From: Nitrososphaerales archaeon TH5895
Lineage (GTDB): Archaea > Thermoproteota > Nitrososphaeria > Nitrososphaerales > Nitrososphaeraceae
Direction: 5' to 3'
Assembly: GCA_014523695.1 (NCBI GenBank)
Contig: JAATVS010000502.1
Coordinates: forward strand, 1-9,985
DNA length: 9,985 bases
Within the stretch, counting starts at the first letter, position 1. Each line of letters begins with the position of its first letter. The position numbers and the translations under genes were made by a program. Below, in pieces: positions 1-5,969 of this stretch. The notes under the pieces are model-generated. The model ran no database searches and was not told the origin of the DNA. It saw only the letters and a program-made list of their open reading frames with translations.

Positions 1-113
1 ATATTTTCCCAGGCATGAATAGGTTCATTATCATTGGTGCTTGTCATGACCAGGTCCACAAAAGATTCTCCTTCCAGCACTTTAGAACACCATAGGCACT
101 TCCACTTACCCAT
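1..113 (-). CDS. Small CxxC (zinc-knuckle-like) protein, N-terminal part, runs off the left edge
   Basis: An ATG at complement 111-113 opens a frame that stays open to the window edge, giving 37 complete codons. The protein begins MGKWKCLWCSKVLEGE and continues with residues ending H-A-W-E-N at the edge. Cys6 and Cys9 form a CLWC knuckle, typical of one half of a zinc ribbon; a second Cys or His pair would lie beyond the window. AT-rich TATA-like stretches lie about 15 and 35 nt upstream on the minus strand. The composition is protein-like, with Trp, Cys and acidic residues in a non-repetitive order. I do not recognise the family; a small metal-binding protein of unknown role is the best reading. 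It is incomplete, so length and function cannot be judged. Confidence 0.5.
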   Translation of the reverse strand, partial: MGKWKCLWCSKVLEGESFVDLVMTSTNDNEPIHAWEN

Positions 114-155
114 GTCTCTTCCCAAGTAATAAAGGTCTCATTTCTTAAAAAGTTA

Positions 156-332
156 TTAGTTGGATACATATTGCATTCGTTTGCAATGCAACACATTCTC
201 AGCTAGTTTCCTCAAAAGTAGTCTCGTTTGAACAGGCTGATTAACACTAATACCAGGTATTGCGACAGCCAAACCAATAGAAGATGACAAAAGATTCATG
301 TTGGCAAATGCGCTTCCAAAATAAATCTCCAT
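156..332 (-). CDS. Possible 58-residue hypothetical protein
   Basis: An ATG at complement 330-332 opens 58 codons closed by TAA at 156-158. The product starts MEIYFGSAFANMNLLSSSIG, has a moderately hydrophobic first half and a basic second half (R-L-L-L-R-K, then C-K-R). It lies 27 nt downstream of the secreted-protein gene at 360-716 and 42 nt upstream of the CxxC gene, all on the same strand, so it could be part of one transcript. I see no promoter of its own. A 7-bp perfect inverted repeat (TTGCATT, 171-177, and AATGCAA, 185-191) falls inside its 3' end. No family is recognised, and a chance ORF is quite possible. Confidence 0.25.
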   Translation of the reverse strand: MEIYFGSAFANMNLLSSSIGLAVAIPGISVNQPVQTRLLLRKLAENVLHCKRMQYVSN

Positions 333-359
333 TCATATAGGAGTCTGACCCGAAAAGAC

Positions 360-716
360 CTAAGGATAGAATCCAGTAATTCCACTTGCTTTCAGATCCT
401 CGTTAACATTGTTGAATATACTCTCAAGTAAGGAACTCCCATTTGATGTTCCAACATGGTCTAGAGTGGTGGTATATTTATGCTCCAAAGTTTGGGCGTT
501 CTCACTCAAAGTTGAGTTTGTTGGTCCGCTGGGTGCAATAGGATCAGTAGCGCCCAGGTTAGCATTACTTGGTGGCGTAACTTCTTCATTAGGAGCAGCT
601 GGGATGATTTGTGCAATTGCTGATTCCTCGTAATTGCCAATCAGGATGCTAATAGTCAAAAGAAATGATAAACACAAAGCTACATGAACGGTAACAAATG
701 ATCTCTTAATTGCCAC
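360..716 (-). CDS. Secreted Asn/Pro/Thr-rich hypothetical protein with GTG start
   Basis: The 118-residue product starts at GTG (complement 714-716). The N-terminus M-A-I-K-R is followed by a hydrophobic core at about residues 7-26 (VALCLSFLLTISILIG) and an A-I-A-Q site near residue 36, which is a Sec signal peptide. The mature part is about 80 residues, rich in Pro, Asn, Ser and Thr (PAAPNEEVTPPSN and following), and ends G-I-T-G-F-Y-P before TAG. It is probably extracellular and largely unstructured. An AAAATAAG TATA-like box at complement 742-749 is about 28 nt from the GTG, which fits a leaderless archaeal transcript and supports this start. The function is unknown and no domain is recognised. 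The plus-strand frame over the same bases is a shadow. Confidence 0.6.
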   Translation of the reverse strand: MAIKRSFVTVHVALCLSFLLTISILIGNYEESAIAQIIPAAPNEEVTPPSNANLGATDPIAPSGPTNSTLSENAQTLEHKYTTTLDHVGTSNGSSLLESIFNNVNEDLKASGITGFYP

Positions 717-741
717 GACAATTATCTACAAGAATAATGGG

Positions 742-749
742 CTTATTTT
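742..749 (-). promoter_or_regulatory. TATA-like box for the secreted gene at 360-716
   Basis: The minus-strand sequence AAAATAAG is centred about 29 nt upstream of the GTG start, at the spacing expected of an archaeal TATA box driving a leaderless mRNA. This is a pattern match only. Confidence 0.35.
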
Positions 750-1169
750 GATTAGCAAATGGAGGTTAGGAAGATAAGTATTGTGATTTTCATATGAATT
801 TTTCTACCAAAGATTTCAAGTGGGAAAACTAACAATATATGATACCTTTTCTGCTTCATTTCCAGCCCTACTCTACGTATCAGCAAAATCAAAATATCAG
901 TTACCGGTAAATGCAGGGCACCTCTAAGAAACAAGAATGTAATATGCTATGATAAATTTCACCACTGTGATGATTTGGTCGGTCCGGGCAAGAGTAAACA
1001 TATTCGCTCTCTCATTCACGGCAAATAAGGTCAGCGCAAAAACCTTATCCAAAGAGATAAGCTATTGATAAGAGTTCAATTTGAAGGTTCCAAGTTACGA
1101 TCTTGGACGAAAATTGGTAACGCTATGACCATGGCCTACAAGCCCAAGAGAAAGGCTATTAAACATCAA

Positions 1170-1202
1170 ATAGATATATAGATATATATGGATATATAGA
1201 AT
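1170..1202. repeat. AT-rich microsatellite (TAGATATA-type)
   Basis: The stretch is an imperfect run of GATATATA-like units (atagatatatagatatatat followed by ggatatatagaa). It is low-complexity DNA in a non-coding gap, prone to slippage and easy to melt. No function can be assigned. Confidence 0.7.
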
Positions 1203-1578
1203 ATCACAGGAAAAAAATAAAATTACTTATATCTAAGGGAAAGATTCGATGGGCTTGGCAGCTAATGTGTTGTATATAACTTGCGCCAGTGATGGGAACA
1301 GACAGAGGCAAAAGGAAATAGCAGATTGTCTTCTGATGTTCATTTCTTCCCATCAACATATACATTGGCAATGGAAATAACTCCTAAGAAATTGGCATTT
1401 ATGTTACAAGTTATGAGTTAGTATAATATTCGAGTCTCAAATATTGCCAGGGCACTATATTTTGCCCAGCAAAATATGAAATACATGTGCGTGCTTACTT
1501 CGTCATTAACTTGAGAAGTTGCCTGTCACCACTGAACTTCATGGCTATTAACTATCATTAGAAGCTAATTCAGATATA

Positions 1579-1590
1579 TTTTTTAATTAT
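1579..1590 (+). promoter_or_regulatory. TATA-box region for the PPOX-family gene
   Basis: The AT run ttttttaattat is centred about 25-28 nt before the ATG at 1609. The spacing fits an archaeal TATA box with a transcript that starts at or next to the start codon. Confidence 0.5.
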
Positions 1591-1608
1591 ATAGTTGGAT
1601 CAAGTATC

Positions 1609-2019
1609 ATGAGTCAGATAACAGAACCCGTAGCTCGGCTCCTTAGAGGAAAGAACTTTGCTTACCTGTCAACACTAATGATGGATGGCTCGCCGCAAGT
1701 CACTCCCACATGGATTGATCTTGATGAGGATGGCAACAACATTCTGATAAACACGGCCGAAGGAAGGATAAAACAAAAAAATGTTTCAAGAGATCCAAGA
1801 GTAGCAATTTCAATATCTGATCAGGTTAATCCATATGATATGGTTACAATTAGAGGAACTGTTACTGAGCAAATTAAAGAAGGTGCTGATGAACATACTG
1901 ACAGACTTGCAAAGAAGTACTTTGGCCTGGACAAGTATCCTTATCGTTCACCAGGCGAAACGAGAGTCATTTTAAAAATAAAACCAGAAAAGGTGTTCCA
2001 CCAACAGCCACCTCAATAA
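1609..2019 (+). CDS. PPOX-class F420-dependent oxidoreductase (flavin/deazaflavin split-barrel protein)
   Basis: The 136-residue product spans the usual length of the F420-binding branch of the pyridoxamine-5'-phosphate-oxidase-like split-barrel fold (Rv1155-type, about 130-150 residues). Family-typical blocks are present: FAYLSTLMMDGSPQVTPTW (about 17-35), the acidic D-L-D-E-D-G hairpin, the cofactor-phosphate-binding stretch T-A-E-G-R-I-K-Q-K-N (about 49-58), DPRVAISI (about 62-69), and the closing strand T-R-V-I-L-K-I-K-P-E-K-V. Such proteins are cytosolic homodimers that use reduced F420 or bind flavin to reduce small molecules; the physiological substrate is usually unknown and cannot be read here. 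The gene has its own promoter and stands alone, convergent with the downstream gene. The ATG start is well placed after a TATA box. The family call is firm, the cofactor is inferred from family. Confidence 0.9.
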   Translation: MSQITEPVARLLRGKNFAYLSTLMMDGSPQVTPTWIDLDEDGNNILINTAEGRIKQKNVSRDPRVAISISDQVNPYDMVTIRGTVTEQIKEGADEHTDRLAKKYFGLDKYPYRSPGETRVILKIKPEKVFHQQPPQ

Positions 2020-2095
2020 CAACTGGACAGCTAACACGACCTAACGCAAGTGTGGGCCGACACAAGATCTAGATTAGATTGACAAACGACTTCAA

Positions 2096-2102
2096 TTTTT
2101 TT
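2096..2102 (+). terminator. Oligo-T stretch after the PPOX gene
   Basis: A run of seven T lies about 77 nt after the PPOX stop codon, in the gap between two convergent genes. Archaeal RNA polymerase terminates at such T tracts without needing a hairpin. Confidence 0.4.
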
Positions 2103-2179
2103 GTTAAATCAGTTACAACGTTTCTGCCACAGTAGGGAAACAAAATGTGGCTTGGCAAAAGTTAGTAACTAGATCATCA

Positions 2180-2488
2180 TCAGATATTTTTCGAGAGAAC
2201 ATATCCTTCTGAATCTTCATCCACCTCTGACATTACAGTCTGAAACCTTTTGTTTGCTTCTTCAATAAGATCATGCTGAAAAGCTTCTGTTAGATAACTA
2301 ATATTCATTATAGCCACTCCTGGAGAGGGTTCATCAATTTGGACATAAGGTTTTTGCCCTTGAACTAAACCAATAAACTTACCTTCACCATCCATATCCT
2401 CAACCAATTCCTTTAGTGCTTTAGCTAAGGAATTCTTTTTAGATTCCTTCCATCCTTTATTATTGATACCAAATCCATAATTGACCAT
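2180..2488 (-). CDS. Acidic 102-residue hypothetical protein
   Basis: An ATG start (complement 2486-2488) begins MVNYGFGINNKGWKESKKNS. The protein has no signal peptide or membrane segment and no Cys or His motif. It alternates predicted helices (A-L-K-E-L-V-E-D-M, then L-I-E-E-A-N-K-R-F-Q-T-V-M) with short strand-like pieces (G-K-F-I-G-L-V, P-Y-V-Q-I-D, G-V-A-I-M-N-I-S-Y-L), so a small cytosolic alpha/beta fold is likely. The C-terminus is acidic (S-E-V-D-E-D-S-E-G). A TATA-like GGTATACAAG lies about 28 nt upstream on the minus strand. It is convergent with the PPOX gene and divergent from the membrane-protein gene. I do not recognise the family; the even, non-repetitive composition makes it a credible gene. 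Confidence 0.65.
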   Translation of the reverse strand: MVNYGFGINNKGWKESKKNSLAKALKELVEDMDGEGKFIGLVQGQKPYVQIDEPSPGVAIMNISYLTEAFQHDLIEEANKRFQTVMSEVDEDSEGYVLSKNI

Positions 2489-2511
2489 GATTAATTTATG
2501 AATTGATCCCT

Positions 2512-2521
2512 TGTATACCTT
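2512..2521 (-). promoter_or_regulatory. TATA-like box for the gene at 2180-2488
   Basis: The minus-strand sequence AGGTATACAA sits about 26-30 nt before the ATG. It lies in the roughly 130-bp divergent gap that must also hold the promoter of the plus-strand membrane-protein gene. Confidence 0.35.
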
Positions 2522-2617
2522 TAGATATGATAAGATTTGGTAGATATGATGGACCTTAGGAATACCAGGGTAAAACGCTTAGCTAAAGTAAAGTAACCCT
2601 TTACGCCTACTATTTAC

Positions 2618-3241
2618 ATGTTAAATAGGGGATACATAATATTAATTGCAGGTGGTTCGTTGTTCGCTATAGGAATAGCATTGACAGTCGTATATGGCAT
2701 AGATATGGCAAGCACACTCCTAGACGAAACCACTGTTTTAGATAACGTTGAAATTGAACCTTCCGAATCCGTAAACCATACACTTGAAATAGATACTATA
2801 GACCGACCTGTATCAGTTGCATTACATATGGAGTCTGACGTTGACAGTAACATCGATACGAGTAATCAATCTCCCTCTCAACCGCCCACAGTAGAACAGT
2901 TAGTAGTTAGTCCCGATGGCCTGGTAATAAACAAGAACCAATTAAGTGAACATACTCAAAGCGATCTACTCACAACTTTTAAGCCTCAAACAAGGGGAGT
3001 ATATACACTTACTCTTTCAAATCTAGGAACAGAGAGAGTAACTGCGGAAGGTCTTTTTGGGTTTCTACCAGTTTCAGTAGAAGGTGGACAAGTTAGTTTG
3101 GATGCTGTCATGGGAATAGCAGCTGGAGCTATAATTTTCATCATCGGAGCGATAACACTTATTGCAGGGACCTTAATTGCAATTTTAGATAGGAAAAGGA
3201 GCAGAAATATAGCAAGACATAGTTTTGACTGGGGCAGATGA
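2618..3241 (+). CDS. Two-TM membrane protein with an exported beta-rich domain
   Basis: The 207-residue protein starts at ATG. Membrane segment 1 covers about residues 6-28 (GYIILIAGGSLFAIGIALTV), followed by an extracytoplasmic part of about 130 residues. Membrane segment 2 covers about 163-190 (A-V-M-G-I-A-A-G-A-I-I-F-I-I-G-A-I-T-L). The C-terminus is short and strongly basic (DRKRSRNIARHSFDWGR), so both ends should be cytoplasmic. The exported part has alternating strand-like pieces (V-S-V-A-L-H-M, T-R-G-V-Y-T-L-T-L-S-N-L-G-T-E-R-V-T-A-E-G-L-F) resembling a beta-sandwich of the kind that follows lipid-proximal anchors, perhaps GOLD-like; that is an inference from pattern. The linker carries Ser/Pro/Gln. 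The role is unknown, and a cell-surface or S-layer-associated function is possible. No operon partner is seen. Confidence 0.75.
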   Translation: MLNRGYIILIAGGSLFAIGIALTVVYGIDMASTLLDETTVLDNVEIEPSESVNHTLEIDTIDRPVSVALHMESDVDSNIDTSNQSPSQPPTVEQLVVSPDGLVINKNQLSEHTQSDLLTTFKPQTRGVYTLTLSNLGTERVTAEGLFGFLPVSVEGGQVSLDAVMGIAAGAIIFIIGAITLIAGTLIAILDRKRSRNIARHSFDWGR

Positions 3242-3417
3242 CTGAATATCTCTAATACTAAAGCTAAGGATTAGATATGCTGAGAATGGCGAATTTAACG
3301 TTAGGTTCAGGATAGTTTTTCAGAACATCAGAACTGAGAAGATTAACAAAAGGATTTTGTACGGGCATCTGTAATAAACGATGGTACTTCAACGCCACTC
3401 TACTTTCAACACCGAAT

Positions 3418-3564
3418 GTGGTTTTCGGCGCCTCAGCTGCCGCAGCGGCAGCAGCGGTATCTGGTGATGCCCATGATGACCATGATGACCATAGGAAGCA
3501 TAAGAAATGTAAGAAACACCACGACAAGGATGATAAACACAAAAAGTGCAAGAACATCCCATAG
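3418..3564 (+). CDS. Small Ala-run / His-Lys-Asp-Cys-rich peptide, possibly metal-binding or a gene remnant
   Basis: From a possible GTG at 3418 the frame reads V-V-F-G-A-S followed by seven Ala, then V-S-G-D-A-H-D-D-H-D-D-H, then R-K-H-K-K-C-K-K-H-H-D-K-D-D-K-H-K-K-C-K-N-I-P and TAG, about 48 residues. It has seven His and two Cys spaced among Lys and Asp, a composition seen in metal-sequestering tails (Ni, Cu, Zn). The Ala run after V-F-G-A-S could be the end of a signal peptide. There is no ATG in frame after the TAG at 3313. Upstream of that stop the same frame has an ATG at 3277 (MLRMANLTLGSG), so the gene may have lost its 5' part. A T8 tract lies 43 nt downstream on this strand. The opposite-strand frame (3264-3668) is Leu/Phe/Trp-Ser low complexity and looks like the shadow. 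Confidence 0.4.
   Translation: MVFGASAAAAAAAVSGDAHDDHDDHRKHKKCKKHHDKDDKHKKCKNIP
3471..3492 (+). repeat. 9-bp tandem repeat coding for His-Asp-Asp
   Basis: The unit catgatgac occurs twice in tandem and is followed by another cat, giving the H-D-D-H-D-D-H run. Nine bases keep the frame, so copy number can change without breaking the peptide. Confidence 0.6.
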
Positions 3565-3984
3565 AGTAGCAAAGTATGGACTGCGAAAAAAGTACGAATA
3601 AATTTCTTTTTTTTAATATTTAAGAAGAATCTCCGATAGCGTAAGGTGTAATCATGTGACAATAGCAAGTTTATCTAAGTCGACTCTTCGTCGCTATTTG
3701 CTAGACGTAAGGGACAGATTCGAGAATATCTGTGCTTAGGTCATTATTTTCTCAAGCTATCATACTATTAGATAGCTGCAAATACTGTAGCTTTGCGCGA
3801 GTTTGTAGGCCTTGAGACCACTCACCTACTTTCTTATGACAAGAGATATGCAAGCTTAGCTCGAACTGAGATAGATCAGCCGTATCTTCTGTAATTGCTA
3901 ATCATTTTCTAAGCATAGACAGGACATCCCGTATTATCTTGTTGTGATCTGCATCAACCTCCGTATCCTTAGGCCCCCGTATCC
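3565..3984. other. Gap with remnant coding potential on the minus strand
   Basis: After the T8 tract no gene is seen on the plus strand. On the minus strand, 3902-3962 is the former 3' extension of the WWQW gene (D-T-E-V-D-A-D-H-N-K, then R-D-V-L-S-M-L-R-K and TGA). A further 48 codons past that TGA are also open in the same frame, down to about 3758. These may be remains of the gene's end or of a fused neighbour. Nothing else is recognised. Confidence 0.4.
3607..3614 (+). terminator. T8 tract after the His-rich peptide frame
   Basis: Eight consecutive T follow the His-rich frame by 43 nt. This fits an archaeal oligo-T terminator and supports transcription of the plus strand here. Confidence 0.4.
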
Positions 3985-4010
3985 TTAGGCCCCTGTATCC
4001 TTAGGCAGAT
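3963..4010. repeat. 16-bp tandem repeat, three copies
   Basis: The 12-base core gtatccttaggc starts at 3963, 3979 and 3995, giving an exact 16-bp period. The last copy is followed by agat rather than cccc or ccct. It covers the 3' end of the minus-strand WWQW-family gene, and the second copy supplies that gene's TAA stop. Sixteen is not a multiple of three, so each added copy shifts the frame. Confidence 0.9.
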
Positions 4011-4587
4011 CGAGAATATTATTTTCAGGCAATGTAAAATAAAACGCTGGTGATTGTATGCGGTACTTTTCCAATTCTATTTCAGAGAGGTCTTGACCAT
4101 CTATGCTAAAATGAAGCTGCGTAACCTGGTCCTGAAAAGCCTTTGCACACATCCTTAGCTCGTCGACTGTCTGGAGCTCAGGAAATTCAGCAAATGAGCA
4201 CTCTGAGTTAAGTATTGGAAGAAGGATTGCTTTGCCAATAGGAACAGCGCACTCCCTAATTACCGATTTACCATACGTCCCAGGAAAAAACCAGACTGGT
4301 CCTTGCTGATTCTCTGAGCAGTATTTGCCTGTGTCATCATATGCAGGATTTACTGCCTTTGGGAGTGAGTAGGCCCATTGCCACCACTTAGCTGTCCACT
4401 CCCCGTATCTGAGGTTATATGGCTTGGAATTTGGTTGAAATAGCTCTTCTTTATCTATCGACTTTGTAGAATTAGTCAAATAGAGTTCTTTCTGGCCCTG
4501 TGTTAATTGAATAGAAGGATCTAGGGTAGCTGCTGACATACAAATAATTGTGGAGAGCATTATGAAAACTATCTGATTCGTTTGCAT
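3985..4587 (-). CDS. Secreted WWQW-motif protein of unknown function, 3' end truncated by a tandem repeat
   Basis: The 200-residue product has an ATG start and a short signal peptide (QIVFIMLSTIICMSAA, about residues 5-20). The hallmark is YGEWTAKWWQWAYSLP at about 61-76. It is followed by N-P-A-Y-D-D-T-G-K-Y-C (80-90), GPVWFFPGTYG (96-106), V-P-I-G-K-A-I-L-L-P-I-L-N-S-E-C-S (115-131) and QVTQLHFSIDG. Four Cys in the mature part (90, 113, 130, 147) could form two disulfides. I recall this family as secreted proteins of unknown function, frequent in Nitrososphaeria and also seen in some bacteria, usually with a further C-terminal block of some 50 residues containing D-G-Y-W or D-G-N-W. That block is absent here. 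The frame ends P-K-D-T-G-A inside a 16-bp triplication, so the C-terminus is probably shortened by a frameshift. A strong TATA box lies upstream. Confidence 0.8.
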   Translation of the reverse strand: MQTNQIVFIMLSTIICMSAATLDPSIQLTQGQKELYLTNSTKSIDKEELFQPNSKPYNLRYGEWTAKWWQWAYSLPKAVNPAYDDTGKYCSENQQGPVWFFPGTYGKSVIRECAVPIGKAILLPILNSECSFAEFPELQTVDELRMCAKAFQDQVTQLHFSIDGQDLSEIELEKYRIQSPAFYFTLPENNILDLPKDTGA

Positions 4588-4616
4588 GTTACCATCTGAT
4601 TTCAGCGGACATCCAA

Positions 4617-4628
4617 TTTTTTATATAT
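4617..4628 (-). promoter_or_regulatory. TATA box for the WWQW-family gene
   Basis: The minus-strand sequence ATATATAAAAAA is a strong archaeal TATA match about 30-40 nt before the ATG at 4587, predicting a leader of only about 10 nt. Confidence 0.55.
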
Positions 4629-4775
4629 GTTTTGAGCTGTGACTACTATTACTATGCACTTTAGGTCATGGTCATGGGTCCCATCACATACATAGGAACC
4701 TTGCATGTGATATAGCAGCAAATGCCCACAGAAGTCTTATTGGGCACCCATTGGGACTGTGAAACATACACATGT

Positions 4776-5081
4776 TCAATGCTTTTCAATCAAATCAATA
4801 TTGTAAAGAACCCAACACCGCTCTCCGTTACGAAAAAAAGACTTGCTTATTAGCTTGTTATCCCCTATACATATCCGTATGATGGTTTCCTTTTTATGAA
4901 AAGCTCGGAAATACTTTATGACATGGAATCTACAGTAAAAAAAGGGATCCTTTTCATGCAAAATGCAAGAGAGAAGATGGACCTTTTCGGCGACAGCAAC
5001 CATAACTGCAAATGGTGATTCCCATCCCCATTTATTTTTATATTTTTTTTCATTTATTTTTATATGGTTGAGGTAGAGCAT
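4776..5081 (-). CDS. Doubtful 101-residue frame
   Basis: A frame from ATG at 5081 to TGA at 4776, with an internal ATG giving M-V-A-V-A-E-K-V-H-L-L-S-C. The first 25 residues are Lys/Asn-rich translation of poly-A-rich DNA, and runs of A7 and T7 lie inside it. The second half (NKLISKSFFRNGERCWVLYN and after) has a more protein-like mix. No domain is recognised. It begins inside the 3' part of the frame-broken secreted gene at 5060-5238, in another frame, so it may be a further piece of the same decayed gene. It could also be chance. The strand is uncertain. Confidence 0.25.
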   Translation of the reverse strand: MLYLNHIKINEKKYKNKWGWESPFAVMVAVAEKVHLLSCILHEKDPFFYCRFHVIKYFRAFHKKETIIRICIGDNKLISKSFFRNGERCWVLYNIDLIEKH

Positions 5082-5238
5082 AGCAATGTGACGTGGCGTT
5101 TTCTACTAATGCGTATTAAGCCAGTTGGCTTTTCTGCTGCAACACTACCAAATATAGAGGATACAGAAGTAAAGTCTGATATACTCGGAGTGAAAAGCAA
5201 GGCAATAGCAAAGATTACTAAAAGGCCTTTAACTCCAT
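5060..5238 (-). pseudogene. Frame-broken secreted-protein gene (promoter, ATG and signal peptide kept)
   Basis: On the minus strand an ATG at 5236-5238 is followed after a few codons by a near-perfect Sec signal peptide, G-L-L-V-I-F-A-I-A-L-L-F-T-P-S-I-S. That peptide is in the neighbouring frame, one base out. As read, the ATG frame stops at once (M-E-L-K-A-F then TAG), while the signal-peptide frame continues through S-S-I-F-G-S-V-A-A-E-K-P-T-G to TAA at 5060-5062 but has no ATG, GTG or TTG before the hydrophobic core. A TATTAAAA box at complement 5258-5265 sits about 24 nt upstream of the ATG. Promoter, start and signal peptide thus line up except for a one-base shift, the mark of a recent frameshift, a programmed shift or a sequencing error. 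The mature part is short and unrecognised. Confidence 0.45.
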
Positions 5239-5248
5239 TTATCCTCTC

Positions 5249-5543
5249 TTACCTTGGTTTTAATATTTTTCCTATATGACCAGTATGTAACCTTTCCTTT
5301 AAAACTTGGATACTGTTATTAAGACCATATTCATGATAACAATCGAATTTTCCTAAGTATATAGTTACTAATAAATACAAATCTAGCCTGAGGTAGTCTT
5401 CTGTATTTGGTGGGTTGCTTTCACTTCCCTCGTCCAACGGCCTCTCCTCAATTGACTGTGCTTCGATGTCAGATTCTTCATTGTCGTTAGAGGCAACGGT
5501 TGCACTTTGGGAAGTTCTTAAAGTATTTAATGGTAAGGCGTTC
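5249..5543 (-). pseudogene. Acidic minus-strand frame without a clear start
   Basis: From just after a TGA near 5543 the minus strand is open to TAA at 5249-5251. The product is Asn/Glu/Asp-rich at first (S-N-D-N-E-E-S-D-I-E-A-Q-S-I-E-E-R-P). A more folded-looking part follows (DYLRLDLYLLVTIYLGKFDC, then S-I-Q-V-L-K-E-R-L-H-T-G-H-I-G-K). The only usable start is a TTG in the middle (complement 5435-5437). Other protein-like pieces lie upstream in other frames (for example CYPITVTNSPDFLESVDS near 5700 and I-G-T-N-I-A-K-Y-I-G-H-F-F-T-E-Q near 5600), which suggests a longer gene in decay. The family is not recognised. The plus-strand frame at 5466-5627 is an alternative reading of part of this DNA. 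Confidence 0.3.
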
Positions 5544-5969
5544 TGTCCTCACGATTTTGATATGGCTTCATTGCTCTGTGAAAAAATGTCCAATGTACTT
5601 GGCAATATTAGTTCCGATTTCGATTAGCTAGACAAGGAGGTCAGATGCTGTTACTAACAGGATTAATTTATATTATAACTCCGACTTGATCTTGAGTCAA
5701 CTGATTCTAAGAAATCTGGGGAATTGGTAACAGTGATGGGATAACAAATTTCTATTTCAGGAAATGTGACAAAACAGCATTCTTTTCAGTTTTATTGTGG
5801 AAATAAATGTTAATACATGGCACAGTCTTGAAGCCTTCGATATTATATCTTTTATTCCAGTAACCTACTTCTCAGGCATTTGATACGTTACTAAACATGA
5901 GATGTGTGTGGTTAGTATATCTGATCAAGCTGATACTACTGCAATGCATCACAAATTTTTGAACCTAAG

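Larger units (their letters stand above)
717..1608. other. Long gap without a convincing gene
   Basis: About 890 bases between the secreted gene and the PPOX gene. It holds an AT microsatellite at 1170-1202 and short frames only. A TTG-started 60-codon minus frame at 752-934 is hydrophobic and unconvincing. A 43-codon plus frame at 1249-1380 starts MGLAANVLYI, ends in an H-Q-H-I-H-W run, and has a TATA-like CTTATAT about 20 nt upstream. Another short plus frame (MTMAYKPKRKAIKHQ) begins at 1125 and ends in the AT repeat. None can be supported as a gene from sequence alone. No tRNA or other structured RNA was recognised. Confidence 0.5.
4588..5969. other. Gene-poor stretch with several broken reading frames
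   Basis: This stretch of nearly 1.4 kb has no intact gene I can support. From left to right it contains a 6-bp inverted repeat (TGCCCA at 4723-4728 and TGGGCA at 4741-4746), the doubtful frame at 4776-5081, and the broken signal-peptide gene at 5060-5238. It also contains an acidic minus-strand frame at about 5249-5540 and minus-strand fragments up to about 5870. On the plus strand, a 53-codon frame from ATG 5466 to 5627 (starting MSDSSLSLEATVALWEVLKV) competes with the minus-strand fragments and cannot be excluded. Confidence 0.4.

Noticed and set aside
752..934. 60-codon minus-strand frame with TTG start
   Set aside because: Ile/Leu-rich translation of AT-rich DNA, overlapping the promoter area of the gene at 360-716, with no domain and no promoter of its own.
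3264..3668. 134-codon minus-strand frame with an Ala run
   Set aside because: It is Leu/Phe/Ser/Trp low-complexity, antisense to the His/Lys/Asp-rich plus-strand frame that has a downstream T8 tract. The poly-Ala reads in both strands because of the GC-rich repeat.
4723..4746. Inverted repeat TGCCCA...TGGGCA as terminator or attachment site
   Set aside because: Only six paired bases with a 12-nt loop, no T tract and no neighbouring mobile gene. It is likely chance.
5064..5279. 71-codon plus-strand frame
   Set aside because: It lies opposite the signal-peptide frame that has a TATA box and ATG on the minus strand. No promoter is seen for the plus frame.
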